A DNA stretch of 41,262 nucleotides from an uncultured Streptococcus sp. (GTDB taxonomy: Bacteria; Bacillota; Bacilli; Lactobacillales; Streptococcaceae): the NCBI GenBank assembly GCA_945864085.1, contig CAMBAD010000011.1:1-41262 (forward strand), in the 5' to 3' direction. Position 1 is the first letter of the stretch; each line of letters begins with the position of its first letter. Of this stretch, positions 1 through 6,785 are shown piece by piece. The translations under genes were made by a program, and so were the position numbers. The notes beneath the pieces are model-generated. The model was not told the DNA's origin. It did not search any database and saw only the letters and a list, made by a program, of their open reading frames with translations.

Positions 1-658
1 TGGTCGCCGCGATGACATCGATAGGCTTTCTCCAGCGGAAACTTTCCTGCTCGGTATGAATGCGACGGGCATCTGCTCCAGTGGCATTAAAGGCTTGCGA
101 GTTGATAATCATAACCTGAATGTCCGAGGAGTTGGCAAACTTATCCAGCTCGCCCAAACGGCTAGAGTCATAAACAAAATAGCGCGGTTTCTTGCCATAC
201 TCCATCTGGAAGTGGTCGGCCATAATCTGGAAGGACTTGAGCACGCCCTCCCGAATGGCAATGCTGGGCACCACGATAATGAACTTGAGCCAACCGTACT
301 GCTTGTTGAGCTCCATCAAAGTGCGGATATAGGTGTAAGTTTTCCCTGTCCCCGTTTCCATTTCAATAGTCAAATTGTAAGACGGCCGACCGTTCACATC
401 TTGAACAGATAAGGTTTCGGAGGGTTTCAGTCCATAGCGGAGCTGCTGAGTTCGTACCTGCTGGCTGATGATGTCTTCTGATAACTGGATAGGCGCATTG
501 CGAAAACCGATAAAATTCATATCCAGTTCCGCATCCATCCCCTGTCCCTTATCCATGTAGTAGTCAAAACCGCTATGCTTACCCTGACCAGCAAAAATAT
601 CCACAACAGAGGCTACTGCATCTAACTGAAATTGCTGCTGCTTAAATTGAAGTTTCAT
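1..658 (-). CDS. res: Type III restriction endonuclease subunit Res, N-terminal part (cut by window edge)
   Basis: This is the ATP-dependent helicase/nuclease subunit of a Type III restriction-modification system, which translocates on DNA and cleaves only in complex with Mod. The ATG at 658 begins MKLQFKQQQFQLDAVASVVD, typical of the Res family, and the frame stays open to the window edge (about 219 residues). A Walker A motif, ETGTGKT, lies at about residues 101-107, followed by VVPSIAIREGV, a recognisable SF2 helicase segment. The start lies three bases after the mod stop codon, so the two are one operon. The nuclease domain lies outside the window, so I cannot tell whether the gene is intact. 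Because mod is out of frame here, Res has no partner in this phase. Confidence 0.93.
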   Translation of the reverse strand, partial: MKLQFKQQQFQLDAVASVVDIFAGQGKHSGFDYYMDKGQGMDAELDMNFIGFRNAPIQLSEDIISQQVRTQQLRYGLKPSETLSVQDVNGRPSYNLTIEMETGTGKTYTYIRTLMELNKQYGWLKFIIVVPSIAIREGVLKSFQIMADHFQMEYGKKPRYFVYDSSRLGELDKFANSSDIQVMIINSQAFNATGADARRIHTEQESFRWRKPIDVIAAT

Positions 659-661
659 CCC

Positions 662-2576
662 CTACACCACCTTCACTTTGGTATTTGGGGCTTCTTCTTT
701 GAAGATTTGGCCCAGGTTGATTTTCGCTGCGGAGTTGGCAAAGGATTCGTCTTTGAAGACAGCTCGGAGCGGTTCTTCTTTAGCGATTTGTCGGAGAACT
801 GATTCTGAAATCTCATCTGCAAAGCAGGCAATCAAGGCACCGTCTGCCACATTGTAAACGTCTGTTCCGTCAATCTGGGTTTTAGCAATTGGAAGAGATA
901 ATTCCATACCCCAAGTCAGCATAATCTGGAAGAGCAAATCAAGATCTGTACGATTTTCCTTGATATTGGACACACTATCAAAGAGACTGTCTTGGCTAAA
1001 GCTGTCTGGTGTTTGGCTAACATCCTTAAAGTTTGAAGTGTCCAACTTGTAAGCCCTAAAGCCAAAGTCTTGCTTGCCAACTCTTTCTGGATGTTCTTCC
1101 TGAATCTTTTTAGCAGCTCGACGGATCCGCTCACGAGAAATCTGGTCAATGGTTGCATAGCCAGCTTCCTTGGCTGCTGACTTGTCTGCTACCTGCTCGT
1201 CCAAGGTACAGAGAATGTACTTACGATTACCACCGTCCTCAGCATTCAACTGCATGACGGCATCGGCAGTGGTTGCGGAACCAGCGAAGAAATCGAGTAT
1301 TGTTGCTGATTTATCTAAACTTACAGATAATAAATATTTAAGCAACGTTACAGGTTTTGGGTTTGTAAATATTTTTTCGTATTCAAATAACTTTGTTAAA
1401 TATTCTGTATTCGATTGACTGTCAAACAAACCAAAATTAGATTTAATTGCTTTATTCTCATTTTTTAGTTCATTCATAAACTCTTTACGCCGAACCTGAC
1501 CAGTTTCATTTTTAGGAAAAATAATATACTTCTCCTTTATCAATCTATTCAATTCAGCTTCGCTAAATGCCCATGTATCAGTAAACTGCTCACCTGTTTC
1601 AGGATTTGTAATTGTAAATTGCTTAGTACTGATGGTAGATTTAATATTGGTGTTTCGCCACAACCCTCTAGGATCATTATCTGGATTAGCGAAATCAGAT
1701 TCGCTTCGTTTTTCTCCTAAAAACTTATATCCATCATTTTTTTGATACACTGTGATATACTCATGCACGCCTGCCATCATCGTTTTTGGTGGTACTCCTT
1801 TGGCTGACGATTTTTTATCCCAGACAATATTTTCAACAAAACATTGTTCACCAAATATTTCATCCATCAGAACTCGCAGATTTGCATATTCATTTTCGTC
1901 AATCGAAACAAATATCGCTCCATTGTCTTTGAGGAGGTTACGAGCAAGGACTAGGCGGGGATACATCATATTGAGCCAGTCGGAGTGATAGCGGGCGGAG
2001 GATTTTTCATTCTTGGTCAAGCCTACGCGTTGCAGGCCATCTTCGTCTCGCAGGTCCATTTCATCTGCCAGTTCTTCCTCACTCATCTGGAATTTATCCG
2101 AATAAACAAAGTCCTTGCCTGTATTGTAAGGCGGGTCAATATAAATCATATCAATCTTGCCTAGGTAAGACTCCTGCAAGACCTTGAGGACTTCCAGATT
2201 GTCCCCTGTAATAAAGATATTCTCAGACTTGTCAAAATCAACACTTTCCTCAAGATCTGGTCTGAGGGTCTGGGTGGTCGGTTTACCTGCCTCCGCAATC
2301 GCTCCGCGTTTGCCGACCCAGGTAAACTCATAGGACTCCCGTCCCTCTACAATCTCTCTTGAAAGGAATTGTCGTAGCTTGTCAAAGTCAATGGCTGGAC
2401 GTAACCTGCCATTTTCATCACTACTTTCTGTCAGAACCTCAGGAAAAAGTTGACCAATTTTTGCAATGTTGTCTGATAAAATATCTTTTGAAGTTAGGTC
2501 TAGCTTTTCAACTTGAGTGTATTCTCCAAGCTTTTGCTGTGCTGTGCTGTGCTGTGCTGTGCTGTGCTGTGCTCAT
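662..2576 (-). CDS. mod: Type III DNA methyltransferase Mod, phase-variable, out of frame (OFF) in this sequence
   Basis: This is a beta-class N6-adenine methyltransferase: the catalytic DPPY motif (YIDPPYNTG, about 2130-2155) comes before the SAM-binding FAGSATTADAV motif (about 1265-1300). The ATG at 2576 has a strong ribosome binding site (AAGGAG, spacing about 7). It is followed by AGC and then seven copies of ACAGC. With seven copies the ATG frame hits TGA at 2508-2510 after 22 codons, whereas the conserved Mod frame is shifted by one base. The Mod frame has a TGA at 2573-2575, right at the start, and no ATG, GTG or TTG until a TTG at 2179, which would remove about 130 N-terminal residues. 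Eight (or five, or eleven) copies would restore an ORF; eight would give 639 residues. The central recognition region is AT-rich compared with the two ends. S. suis is known to carry phase-variable Type III mod genes (ModS), and this is probably such an allele. Confidence 0.93.
2536..2570 (-). repeat. Simple sequence repeat, seven copies of a pentamer at the mod start
   Basis: Seven perfect tandem copies of GCTGT on the plus strand (ACAGC on the coding strand) begin two codons after the mod ATG. A 5-bp unit shifts the frame with each gain or loss of a copy, so slipped-strand mispairing can switch mod on and off. In frame, the tract would encode a T-A-Q-H-S repeat. Confidence 0.97.
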
Positions 2577-2607
2577 GGTAATCTCCTTTTCATAGGCTGT
2601 CAAGCCT

Positions 2608-2637
2608 TTTGTAGGTTAAAATATAAAAAATTGTCAA
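2608..2637 (-). promoter_or_regulatory. Probable mod promoter
   Basis: On the minus strand there is a TTGACA at 2637-2632, an 18-base spacer and a weak -10 (TACAAA, 2613-2608). This would start mod mRNA near 2601, leaving a short leader with the AAGGAG site. The -35 overlaps the -35 of the opposite antisense-RNA promoter. The -10 matches the consensus at only four positions. Confidence 0.5.
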
Positions 2638-2660
2638 ATGATAGTGGCTTGTGATATAAT
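2631..2660 (+). promoter_or_regulatory. Promoter of the antisense (antitoxin) RNA
   Basis: TTGTCA at 2631-2636, an 18-base spacer and a perfect TATAAT at 2655-2660. The predicted start is near 2667. No ORF with a ribosome binding site follows on this strand; a stem-loop-rich stretch ends in a terminator hairpin. Confidence 0.75.
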
Positions 2661-2667
2661 AAGTGTG

Positions 2668-2695
2668 AAAAAAGGATTGAGCGCCAACTCAATCC
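2668..2695 (-). terminator. Terminator of the toxin mRNA, overlapping the antisense RNA 5' end
   Basis: On the minus strand, GGATTGAG and CTCAATCC form a perfect 8-bp stem with a 6-base loop, followed directly by six U residues (A-run at 2668-2673 on the plus strand). This is a textbook intrinsic terminator placed exactly at the predicted antisense start. Confidence 0.85.
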
Positions 2696-2739
2696 CAGTA
2701 GAACCGTTTTAAAGACGGTGGCTCATTTTAACTATTTAG

Positions 2740-2785
2740 AAATAGCCGTTACTAGCCAAAGTATTGACGGCTATTTCTTTTGGTC
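2740..2785 (+). terminator. Terminator of the antisense RNA, inside the toxin gene 3' end
   Basis: GAAATAGCCGT and ACGGCTATTTC form an 11-bp stem (2740-2750 with 2768-2778) followed by a U-rich tail. The toxin stop codon (2771-2773) lies within the right arm, so the antitoxin terminator and the toxin C-terminus are interleaved. Confidence 0.8.
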
Positions 2786-2878
2786 ATCATCTTTGAAGAT
2801 TTTATAGCACAAACCTACTAAGGCGATGGTGAAACCACCAAAACTCAATAGCGTTTGTACCACTTCAAATGCTGTCAA
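2771..2878 (-). CDS. Small hydrophobic peptide, putative holin-like toxin of a type I toxin-antitoxin locus
   Basis: This 35-residue peptide starts at TTG (2878), ten bases after a perfect AGGAGG. It reads MTAFEVVQTLLSFGGF..., has one membrane segment (about residues 9-25) and a charged tail, KIFKDDDQKK. The pattern of a short acidic/polar N-terminus, an LLSFGGFTIALVGL core and a lysine/aspartate tail matches the putative holin-like toxin peptides (Hol-Tox, PF16935) common in Firmicutes. It has a long 5' leader of about 125 nt or more, its own terminator, and an antisense RNA over its 3' end. It is too short for most gene callers. Toxicity is inferred from the family resemblance and layout; it could instead be a non-toxic membrane peptide. 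Confidence 0.75.
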   Translation of the reverse strand: MTAFEVVQTLLSFGGFTIALVGLCYKIFKDDDQKK

Positions 2879-2928
2879 AAGATTGTTACCTCCTTTCCGT
2901 CAGATTTTGATGAATTGCACATAGGCAT
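2875..2928 (-). CDS. Possible 17-codon leader ORF coupled to the toxin start
   Basis: On the toxin mRNA an ATG at 2928 opens a 17-codon frame (MPMCNSSKSDGKEVTIF). Its TGA overlaps the toxin's TTG start as TTGA. The toxin's ribosome binding site lies inside this frame. Translation of the leader could therefore reach the toxin start and couple the two. No clear ribosome binding site precedes the leader ATG, and the arrangement may be chance. Confidence 0.3.
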   Translation of the reverse strand: MPMCNSSKSDGKEVTIF

Positions 2929-3009
2929 CACCGTCCTCTCACTCAGAAAGTAACCACCGTCTTTCTCCCAGATCCGTTCATGAATATAGGAGCACTTTTC
3001 TACTGTTCT

Positions 3010-3018
3010 ATTATACCA
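3010..3018 (-). promoter_or_regulatory. Extended -10 promoter for the toxin mRNA (proximal copy)
   Basis: TGGTATAAT on the minus strand, giving a start near 3003 and a leader of about 125 nt before the toxin. The -35 is poor, as expected for an extended -10 promoter. Confidence 0.6.
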
Positions 3019-3065
3019 TATTTTCACAGTTTTTATTGTGGATTTTTTAATTCATTCACCTACAC

Positions 3066-3074
3066 ATTATACCA
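3066..3074 (-). promoter_or_regulatory. Second extended -10 promoter, distal copy of the same 14-bp motif
   Basis: The 14 bases at 3066-3079 (ATTATACCATATTT) are identical to 3010-3023. This gives a second TGGTATAAT on the minus strand, 56 bp upstream of the first. Together they look like tandem promoters for the toxin transcript. Confidence 0.5.
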
Positions 3075-3203
3075 TATTTCAAATTATTCTGAACAGCCTA
3101 GGAGGGAGGTTTTCCAGTAAAAGTAGCTTACTAACTGGAATTTACTTTAGCCTCCCACTTTCTCCCCAATCCATATCATAGCCCCACATAAATAAACCGT
3201 TAA

Positions 3204-3227
3204 AGTCAGATTATTTCTGGCTTTTTT
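3204..3227 (+). terminator. Intrinsic terminator without an obvious upstream plus-strand gene
   Basis: AGTCAGA pairs with TCTGGCT (3216-3222, one G-U pair) around a 5-base loop and is followed by a run of six T. The sequence upstream on this strand (about 3100-3200) has no convincing ORF. It holds a large imperfect inverted repeat (GGGAGG near 3103 and CCTCCC near 3157). Confidence 0.55.
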
Positions 3228-3242
3228 ACTATACTATTTTAC

Positions 3243-3350
3243 ATGAGTAAATCTTGGACAGCTAAACGGATTTTAATACAAATTTTATTACTATTTGAAA
3301 TACTGATACTTCTTTTCCTTATCGGTTTTATTGGACTTGCTATGTGTTGA
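3243..3350 (+). CDS. Hypothetical 35-residue membrane peptide
   Basis: The frame begins MSKSWTAKRILIQ with a basic N-terminus, then one long hydrophobic segment (about residues 10-34) and stops at TGA 3348-3350. No ribosome binding site is present; a TATACT (3230-3235) lies only seven bases before the ATG, so any mRNA would be leaderless. The stop overlaps the start of the next ORF as ATGTGTTGA. I do not recognise the family. Its position beside the toxin-antitoxin-like locus suggests an accessory island, but no function can be assigned. Confidence 0.45.
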   Translation: MSKSWTAKRILIQILLLFEILILLFLIGFIGLAMC

Positions 3351-3646
3351 CTTGGACTCCTAAAGTTATGATTTTGTGCTTATTTTTAGCAATATTCTCC
3401 ACCATCTTCCTCCTAATAGTTTGTTGTCAGAAAGAAATAAATTGGAAAGATATTTTTTCAGCTTTACTATCTGCCCTGATTGCACTATATATCACTTTGT
3501 ATTCCGTTTTTGTGGGAGTATCTCCCTTTACTGAATACCGTGAAACAGAGGACAACATTATTGTAAGAGTTGGAGCTTTCGCAAGAGCTCGCTGTTATTC
3601 TCATACTAAATACAATGAATCTGTTGAAATTTATTGGACGGACTGA
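3344..3646 (+). CDS. Hypothetical membrane protein, 100 residues
   Basis: The frame can start at GTG 3344 or TTG 3347, both overlapping the stop of the preceding peptide, or at an internal ATG near 3368. It has two hydrophobic segments (about residues 8-27 and 37-58) followed by a polar tail of about 40 residues ending ...YNESVEIYWTD. A good terminator follows 25 bases after the stop, which supports a real transcription unit with the 35-residue peptide. I recognise no family. Confidence 0.5.
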   Translation: MLTWTPKVMILCLFLAIFSTIFLLIVCCQKEINWKDIFSALLSALIALYITLYSVFVGVSPFTEYRETEDNIIVRVGAFARARCYSHTKYNESVEIYWTD

Positions 3647-3671
3647 ATTTACTTTAGAAATATAAGCACCA

Positions 3672-3695
3672 AACCGAGCTCCGCTCGGTTTTTTT
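3672..3695 (+). terminator. Rho-independent terminator
   Basis: AACCGAGC and GCTCGGTT form an 8-bp stem with loop TCC and a run of seven T. It closes the small membrane-ORF unit and insulates the ABC transporter promoter. Confidence 0.9.
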
Positions 3696-3697
3696 AG

Positions 3698-3724
3698 TGA
3701 CAAATGTCATACTGTGTCATGACA
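3698..3724 (+). promoter_or_regulatory. Double palindromic operator upstream of the ABC transporter/two-component operon
   Basis: Two palindromes built from the same half-site lie with centres 16 bp apart: TGACAAATGTCA (3698-3709) and TGTCATGACA (3715-3724). They sit about 30 bp upstream of a -10-like TATAAT near 3756. This is a natural binding site for the response regulator encoded in the operon, which would then autoregulate it. That assignment is inference. Confidence 0.55.
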
Positions 3725-3779
3725 TTCTGGGCTAATGCTTTTTGGGTATTTTTTCTATAATAAATGTAGAAATACAGAA

Positions 3780-3977
3780 ATGGAGAAATCTGATGAAAAA
3801 AGCCCTCACATCTGGAATCATGAGCTCGTCCTCATTTACGCCACTTGTATCCTCTTTGGTCCTGCTAATCAGGACTTGGCAAAAATCATCTTCCAATACC
3901 TCTCTTGGTCACTGCCAGCCAGTATTATCATTGGTATCCTGACCTATACAGGGATTTGCAAAGATTCCGCTCATTAA
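3780..3977 (+). CDS. Hypothetical small membrane protein, possibly frameshifted
   Basis: The open frame from ATG 3780 gives 65 residues (MEKSDEKSPHIWNHELVLIY...). The C-terminal half looks natural: two hydrophobic stretches, around LVLIYATCILFG and LPASIIIGILTYTG. This ATG has no ribosome binding site. An ATG at 3793 in another frame has GGAGA seven bases upstream and begins MKKALTSGIM, but then runs into a serine-rich, unlikely sequence. A one-base loss near 3820 in an ancestral gene of about 60 residues would explain both. It precedes the ABC ATPase by 15 bases and is probably in its operon. The family is not recognised. Confidence 0.4.
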   Translation: MEKSDEKSPHIWNHELVLIYATCILFGPANQDLAKIIFQYLSWSLPASIIIGILTYTGICKDSAH

Positions 3978-3992
3978 GAAAGGAGTATCATC

Positions 3993-4907
3993 ATGTCCAA
4001 AGTGATTGACGTTAAGAATCTCAGTAAGAACTTCAAGGATAAGAAAGCCTTGTCCGGCATATCCTTTGAGGTCTATCAGGGGGACTGTCTGGCCTTGATT
4101 GGGCCGAATGGTTCCGGAAAAACCACCCTCTTTAACTGCCTGCTGGGCGACTACCATCCTAGCACTGGCGATATTGCCCTGCTGGGTATGGGGGCCCGCT
4201 CTCCAGAGCTCAGGGAAAAAGTGGGCATACTCTTTCAGGAAAACTTGACCGAGCAAAAAATGAAGGTCAAGGAACTCTTGGATTTCCAGAAGGCTATCTA
4301 TCCTAACCCCTTGACTGACCAGCAAATTGATGACCTCTTGCGATTTAGTGACCAGCAGAAAGACCAATTTGCAGAAAAATTATCAGGCGGTCAGCGCCGT
4401 CTCTTGGCCTTTGTGCAGGTTTTGATTGGCCAGCCGGACATTATTTTCCTGGATGAGCCGACCGCTGGCATGGACACCTCTACTCGGATTCGTTTCTGGG
4501 AAATTGTCGGGGATCTAAAGAAGGCTGGCAAAACCATCATCTACTCCAGCCACTACATCGAAGAAGTCGAACATACAGCTGACCGAATTTTGGTACTCCA
4601 TCAAGGACAGCTCCTGCAGGACACCACTCCTTACCTCATGCGGGCCGAAGAAAAAGTCAAGGTCTTTACATTGCCAGCGGATTATTTGCCACTCTTGGAG
4701 CAGCAAGCAATTGAAGACCTGGTCATTAAGACAGACACTATTTCCTTTAGCAGCACACAGCCACAAATCATCTGGGACCTCTTAGCGGAAGCCCGCTGTC
4801 CGATTGAAGATATCGAGATGACCAATCGGACGCTCTTGGATACTATTTTTGAAAATGAGAAGGAGATGGAAAATGGCACTGCTGGCAAAAAAAATAAGTC
4901 AGCCTAG
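3993..4907 (+). CDS. ABC transporter ATP-binding protein
   Basis: This is the cytoplasmic ATPase of an ABC-2 type exporter. It has Walker A GPNGSGKTT (residues 37-45), a Q-loop near FQENLTEQ, signature LSGGQRR (about 130), Walker B IIFLDEPTAGMD (about 150) and an H-loop in SSHYIEEVEH. About 70 residues follow the nucleotide-binding domain, as in drug or bacteriocin exporters of this class. The start has AAAGGAG with good spacing. The permease gene follows by 37 bases, then a histidine kinase and regulator. This order is known for YvfRSTU-like and pneumococcal TCS11-like units, which act in export of or resistance to envelope-active compounds. The substrate is unknown. Confidence 0.93.
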   Translation: MSKVIDVKNLSKNFKDKKALSGISFEVYQGDCLALIGPNGSGKTTLFNCLLGDYHPSTGDIALLGMGARSPELREKVGILFQENLTEQKMKVKELLDFQKAIYPNPLTDQQIDDLLRFSDQQKDQFAEKLSGGQRRLLAFVQVLIGQPDIIFLDEPTAGMDTSTRIRFWEIVGDLKKAGKTIIYSSHYIEEVEHTADRILVLHQGQLLQDTTPYLMRAEEKVKVFTLPADYLPLLEQQAIEDLVIKTDTISFSSTQPQIIWDLLAEARCPIEDIEMTNRTLLDTIFENEKEMENGTAGKKNKSA

Positions 4908-4944
4908 TTTTTCCACATCCACTTCAAGTTAAAGGAGACCTATC

Positions 4945-5691
4945 ATGAACACCTTTCAAGCCATTTTAAAACAAGAATACCTGATCAACAAGCGGTCCAT
5001 TTCCAACCTCATCATGGCCATCGGTATGCCTGTCGCCTTTTTCCTACTCTTTACCACCATTTGGGCCAATGATGAAAGCATGCCTGCTGATGTAGCCAAG
5101 GTCTGGATTCGTCAGTATATGATGCAGATGACTGCCTTTTCCAGTCTCAGTTTTGCCTTCTTCTCCCTGCCCTTTGCCTTCCAAGAAGATCGAAACGGCA
5201 ATCGCCTGCGGACCATTCAGCACAGTCCCATCCCTATCTGGCAATACTATGCCAGCAAAATCATTGGAATATTGGTCCACTTTATCCTGGCCATCCTCGT
5301 CGTCTTTGCTGTCGGACATTTCCTCAAAGGCGTTGACATGCCGCTGACTGACTGGCTGACCAGTGCTGGTATTCTCTTTGCTGGTGCCATCTGCTTCATG
5401 CCCTTCGGCGCCCTCTTTGCTCATATAAAATCAAGCCAGACCCTCTCTGTCGTCGCCAATATTTTTTACATGGGAATGGCTGTTTTAGGGGGCCTTTGGA
5501 TGCCCGTTCAGACCTTCCCTGACATCATGCAAAAAATAGCCAAGCTGACCCCGACTTACCATCTCAACAATCTTATTATTTCCTATTTTGAGAAGGATTT
5601 TTCAAGCCAATCCCTGCTAATTCTCCTTGCTTATGCTATGATAGTATTAGTGATTGCCTTAGCAGTCGGAAAAAAACTTGAGGTAAAATAA
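4945..5691 (+). CDS. ABC-2 type transporter permease
   Basis: This 248-residue membrane protein has about six transmembrane segments (around residues 20-40, 52-75, 100-125, 135-155, 165-190 and 220-243), matching the ABC2 membrane family. It pairs with the ATPase just upstream. A strong AAAGGAG precedes the ATG. Its TAA overlaps the kinase start by one base (TAATG), so translation is coupled. Together with the ATPase it probably forms a homodimeric exporter or lipid-interacting resistance pump regulated by the adjacent sensor. Confidence 0.92.
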   Translation: MNTFQAILKQEYLINKRSISNLIMAIGMPVAFFLLFTTIWANDESMPADVAKVWIRQYMMQMTAFSSLSFAFFSLPFAFQEDRNGNRLRTIQHSPIPIWQYYASKIIGILVHFILAILVVFAVGHFLKGVDMPLTDWLTSAGILFAGAICFMPFGALFAHIKSSQTLSVVANIFYMGMAVLGGLWMPVQTFPDIMQKIAKLTPTYHLNNLIISYFEKDFSSQSLLILLAYAMIVLVIALAVGKKLEVK

Positions 5692-6785
5692 TGTTTCGTC
5701 CTTTTCAAAAAACGGATCCTCTCTATTATGTCGGTCTCATTTTTATGATTTTCCCGCTAGGTGGAGTGGCCTGGTTTGGCTATCCCAGTTGGACCCTCAT
5801 TCCATCTCTCCTCTTTGCCCTAGCCTACATTATCATCATTCATATCAAGGATTCCTATCGAAAAACCATCGCTTTTCTCTGGTTCTATCTGTTGTTTTAC
5901 ATCATTTTTATGACCACTCAGATAGAGGGCAGCATGATGTGGTTCTTCTTCTATTTGGGAAATTTACTAGCCTATCGGTTTGAAGATTCTTTGAAAAGCT
6001 ATCGCTTCATTAGTTTTTTGGTCGGATTAATCGGGACCTCAATGGCTGGTTTCTTTCTCGTAGATAGCCCTGTTGGAAAAGTTTTCAGCCTTGCTGTCAG
6101 TCTTTTTACCTTGACCATCCTCTATTTTCAGAGGAAATCCGTTGAAGAGGAACGCATCCAGAAGAAAATCTACCAGCAAAACAAGACCATCAACCTGCTG
6201 GCTGCGGAAAATGAGCGCAATCGGATTGGCCGTGATTTGCATGATAGTCTGGGCCACACCTTTGCCATGATGACCCTGAAGACCGAGCTGGCCCTCAAAC
6301 AGCTGGATAAGGAAAATCTGACAGCGGTTAGGAAGGAACTGGAAGAACTCAACCAGATCAGCAAGAAATCCATGAAGGATGTCCGTCAGCTGGTCAACAA
6401 CCTCAAATACCGAACCGTCACAGAAGAGCTGGACAATATCCGCGAGATGTTTGCCCTGTCAGGGATTGCATTAGAGGTTGAAAACACCGTCAATACCAAT
6501 CAACTCTCCCCTGTCATCCAGTCCAGCATGACCATGATTTTGCGGGAGTTGACCACCAATATCATCAAGCATGCCAAGGCCAGCCATTGCCAGATTAGCC
6601 TACAACGAACTGGCAAGATTATCATCCAAGTCACCGATAATGGCCGAGGCTTCCCGCCGCTGACAGGCCAAGAATTGCATTCCATCAAGGAGCGCTTACA
6701 GCTGGTAAAAGGACAGGTCGACATCCTATCCCCAGCCAATCCAACCAGCATCCGTGTCATCCTAGAGGAAGGAGAACTGCCATGA
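5691..6785 (+). CDS. Sensor histidine kinase, NarL/DesK type (HisKA_3)
   Basis: 364 residues. Five or six membrane helices fill residues 12-150 with almost no extracellular loop, so it probably senses the membrane or the adjacent transporter. A coiled linker leads to the HisKA_3 box [17 protein letters not shown] with the phosphorylated His at residue 184. The HATPase domain has the N-box [11 protein letters not shown] (Asn290) and G-box DNGRGF (Asp316). It overlaps the permease by one base and the regulator by four (ATGA). The DesK-like kinases of linearmycin- or YvfT-type systems have the same layout. The signal is unknown. Confidence 0.93.
   Translation: MFRPFQKTDPLYYVGLIFMIFPLGGVAWFGYPSWTLIPSLLFALAYIIIIHIKDSYRKTIAFLWFYLLFYIIFMTTQIEGSMMWFFFYLGNLLAYRFEDSLKSYRFISFLVGLIGTSMAGFFLVDSPVGKVFSLAVSLFTLTILYFQRKSVEEERIQKKIYQQNKTINLLAAENERNRIGRDLHDSLGHTFAMMTLKTELALKQLDKENLTAVRKELEELNQISKKSMKDVRQLVNNLKYRTVTEELDNIREMFALSGIALEVENTVNTNQLSPVIQSSMTMILRELTTNIIKHAKASHCQISLQRTGKIIIQVTDNGRGFPPLTGQELHSIKERLQLVKGQVDILSPANPTSIRVILEEGELP

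Larger units (their letters stand above)
2667..2785 (+). ncRNA. Antisense RNA, putative type I antitoxin
   Basis: The predicted RNA is about 115-120 nt. It starts at the promoter ending at 2660 and ends at the hairpin of 2740-2778. It contains three stem-loops in order: 2674-2695, a short ACCGT/ACGGT hairpin (about 2703-2719), and the terminator. It is fully complementary to the 3' end of the small hydrophobic peptide's mRNA, including its stop codon, because that transcript is predicted to end at about 2668. This 3'-overlap layout is the one known for TxpA/RatA- and BsrG/SR4-type systems. The function is inferred from architecture only. Confidence 0.7.

Noticed and set aside
662..2179. A 505-residue ORF with a TTG start taken as the full Mod protein
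   Set aside because: It lacks about 130 N-terminal residues that remain readable upstream in the same frame. The TTG has no ribosome binding site. It is the remainder of a gene whose real start is out of frame.
2359..2595. Plus-strand ORF of 78 residues with a Cys-Ala-Val-Leu repeat
   Set aside because: It is the antisense reading of the mod N-terminus and pentamer repeat, with no ribosome binding site.
2598..2603. A perfect minus-strand TTGACA close to the mod start
   Set aside because: Its best -10 (TACCAT, 2580-2575) would start the RNA inside the repeat tract, after the ATG.
3909..4367. Minus-strand ORF of 152 residues
   Set aside because: It is antisense to the start of the ABC ATPase, whose Walker A motif and ribosome binding site are clear.
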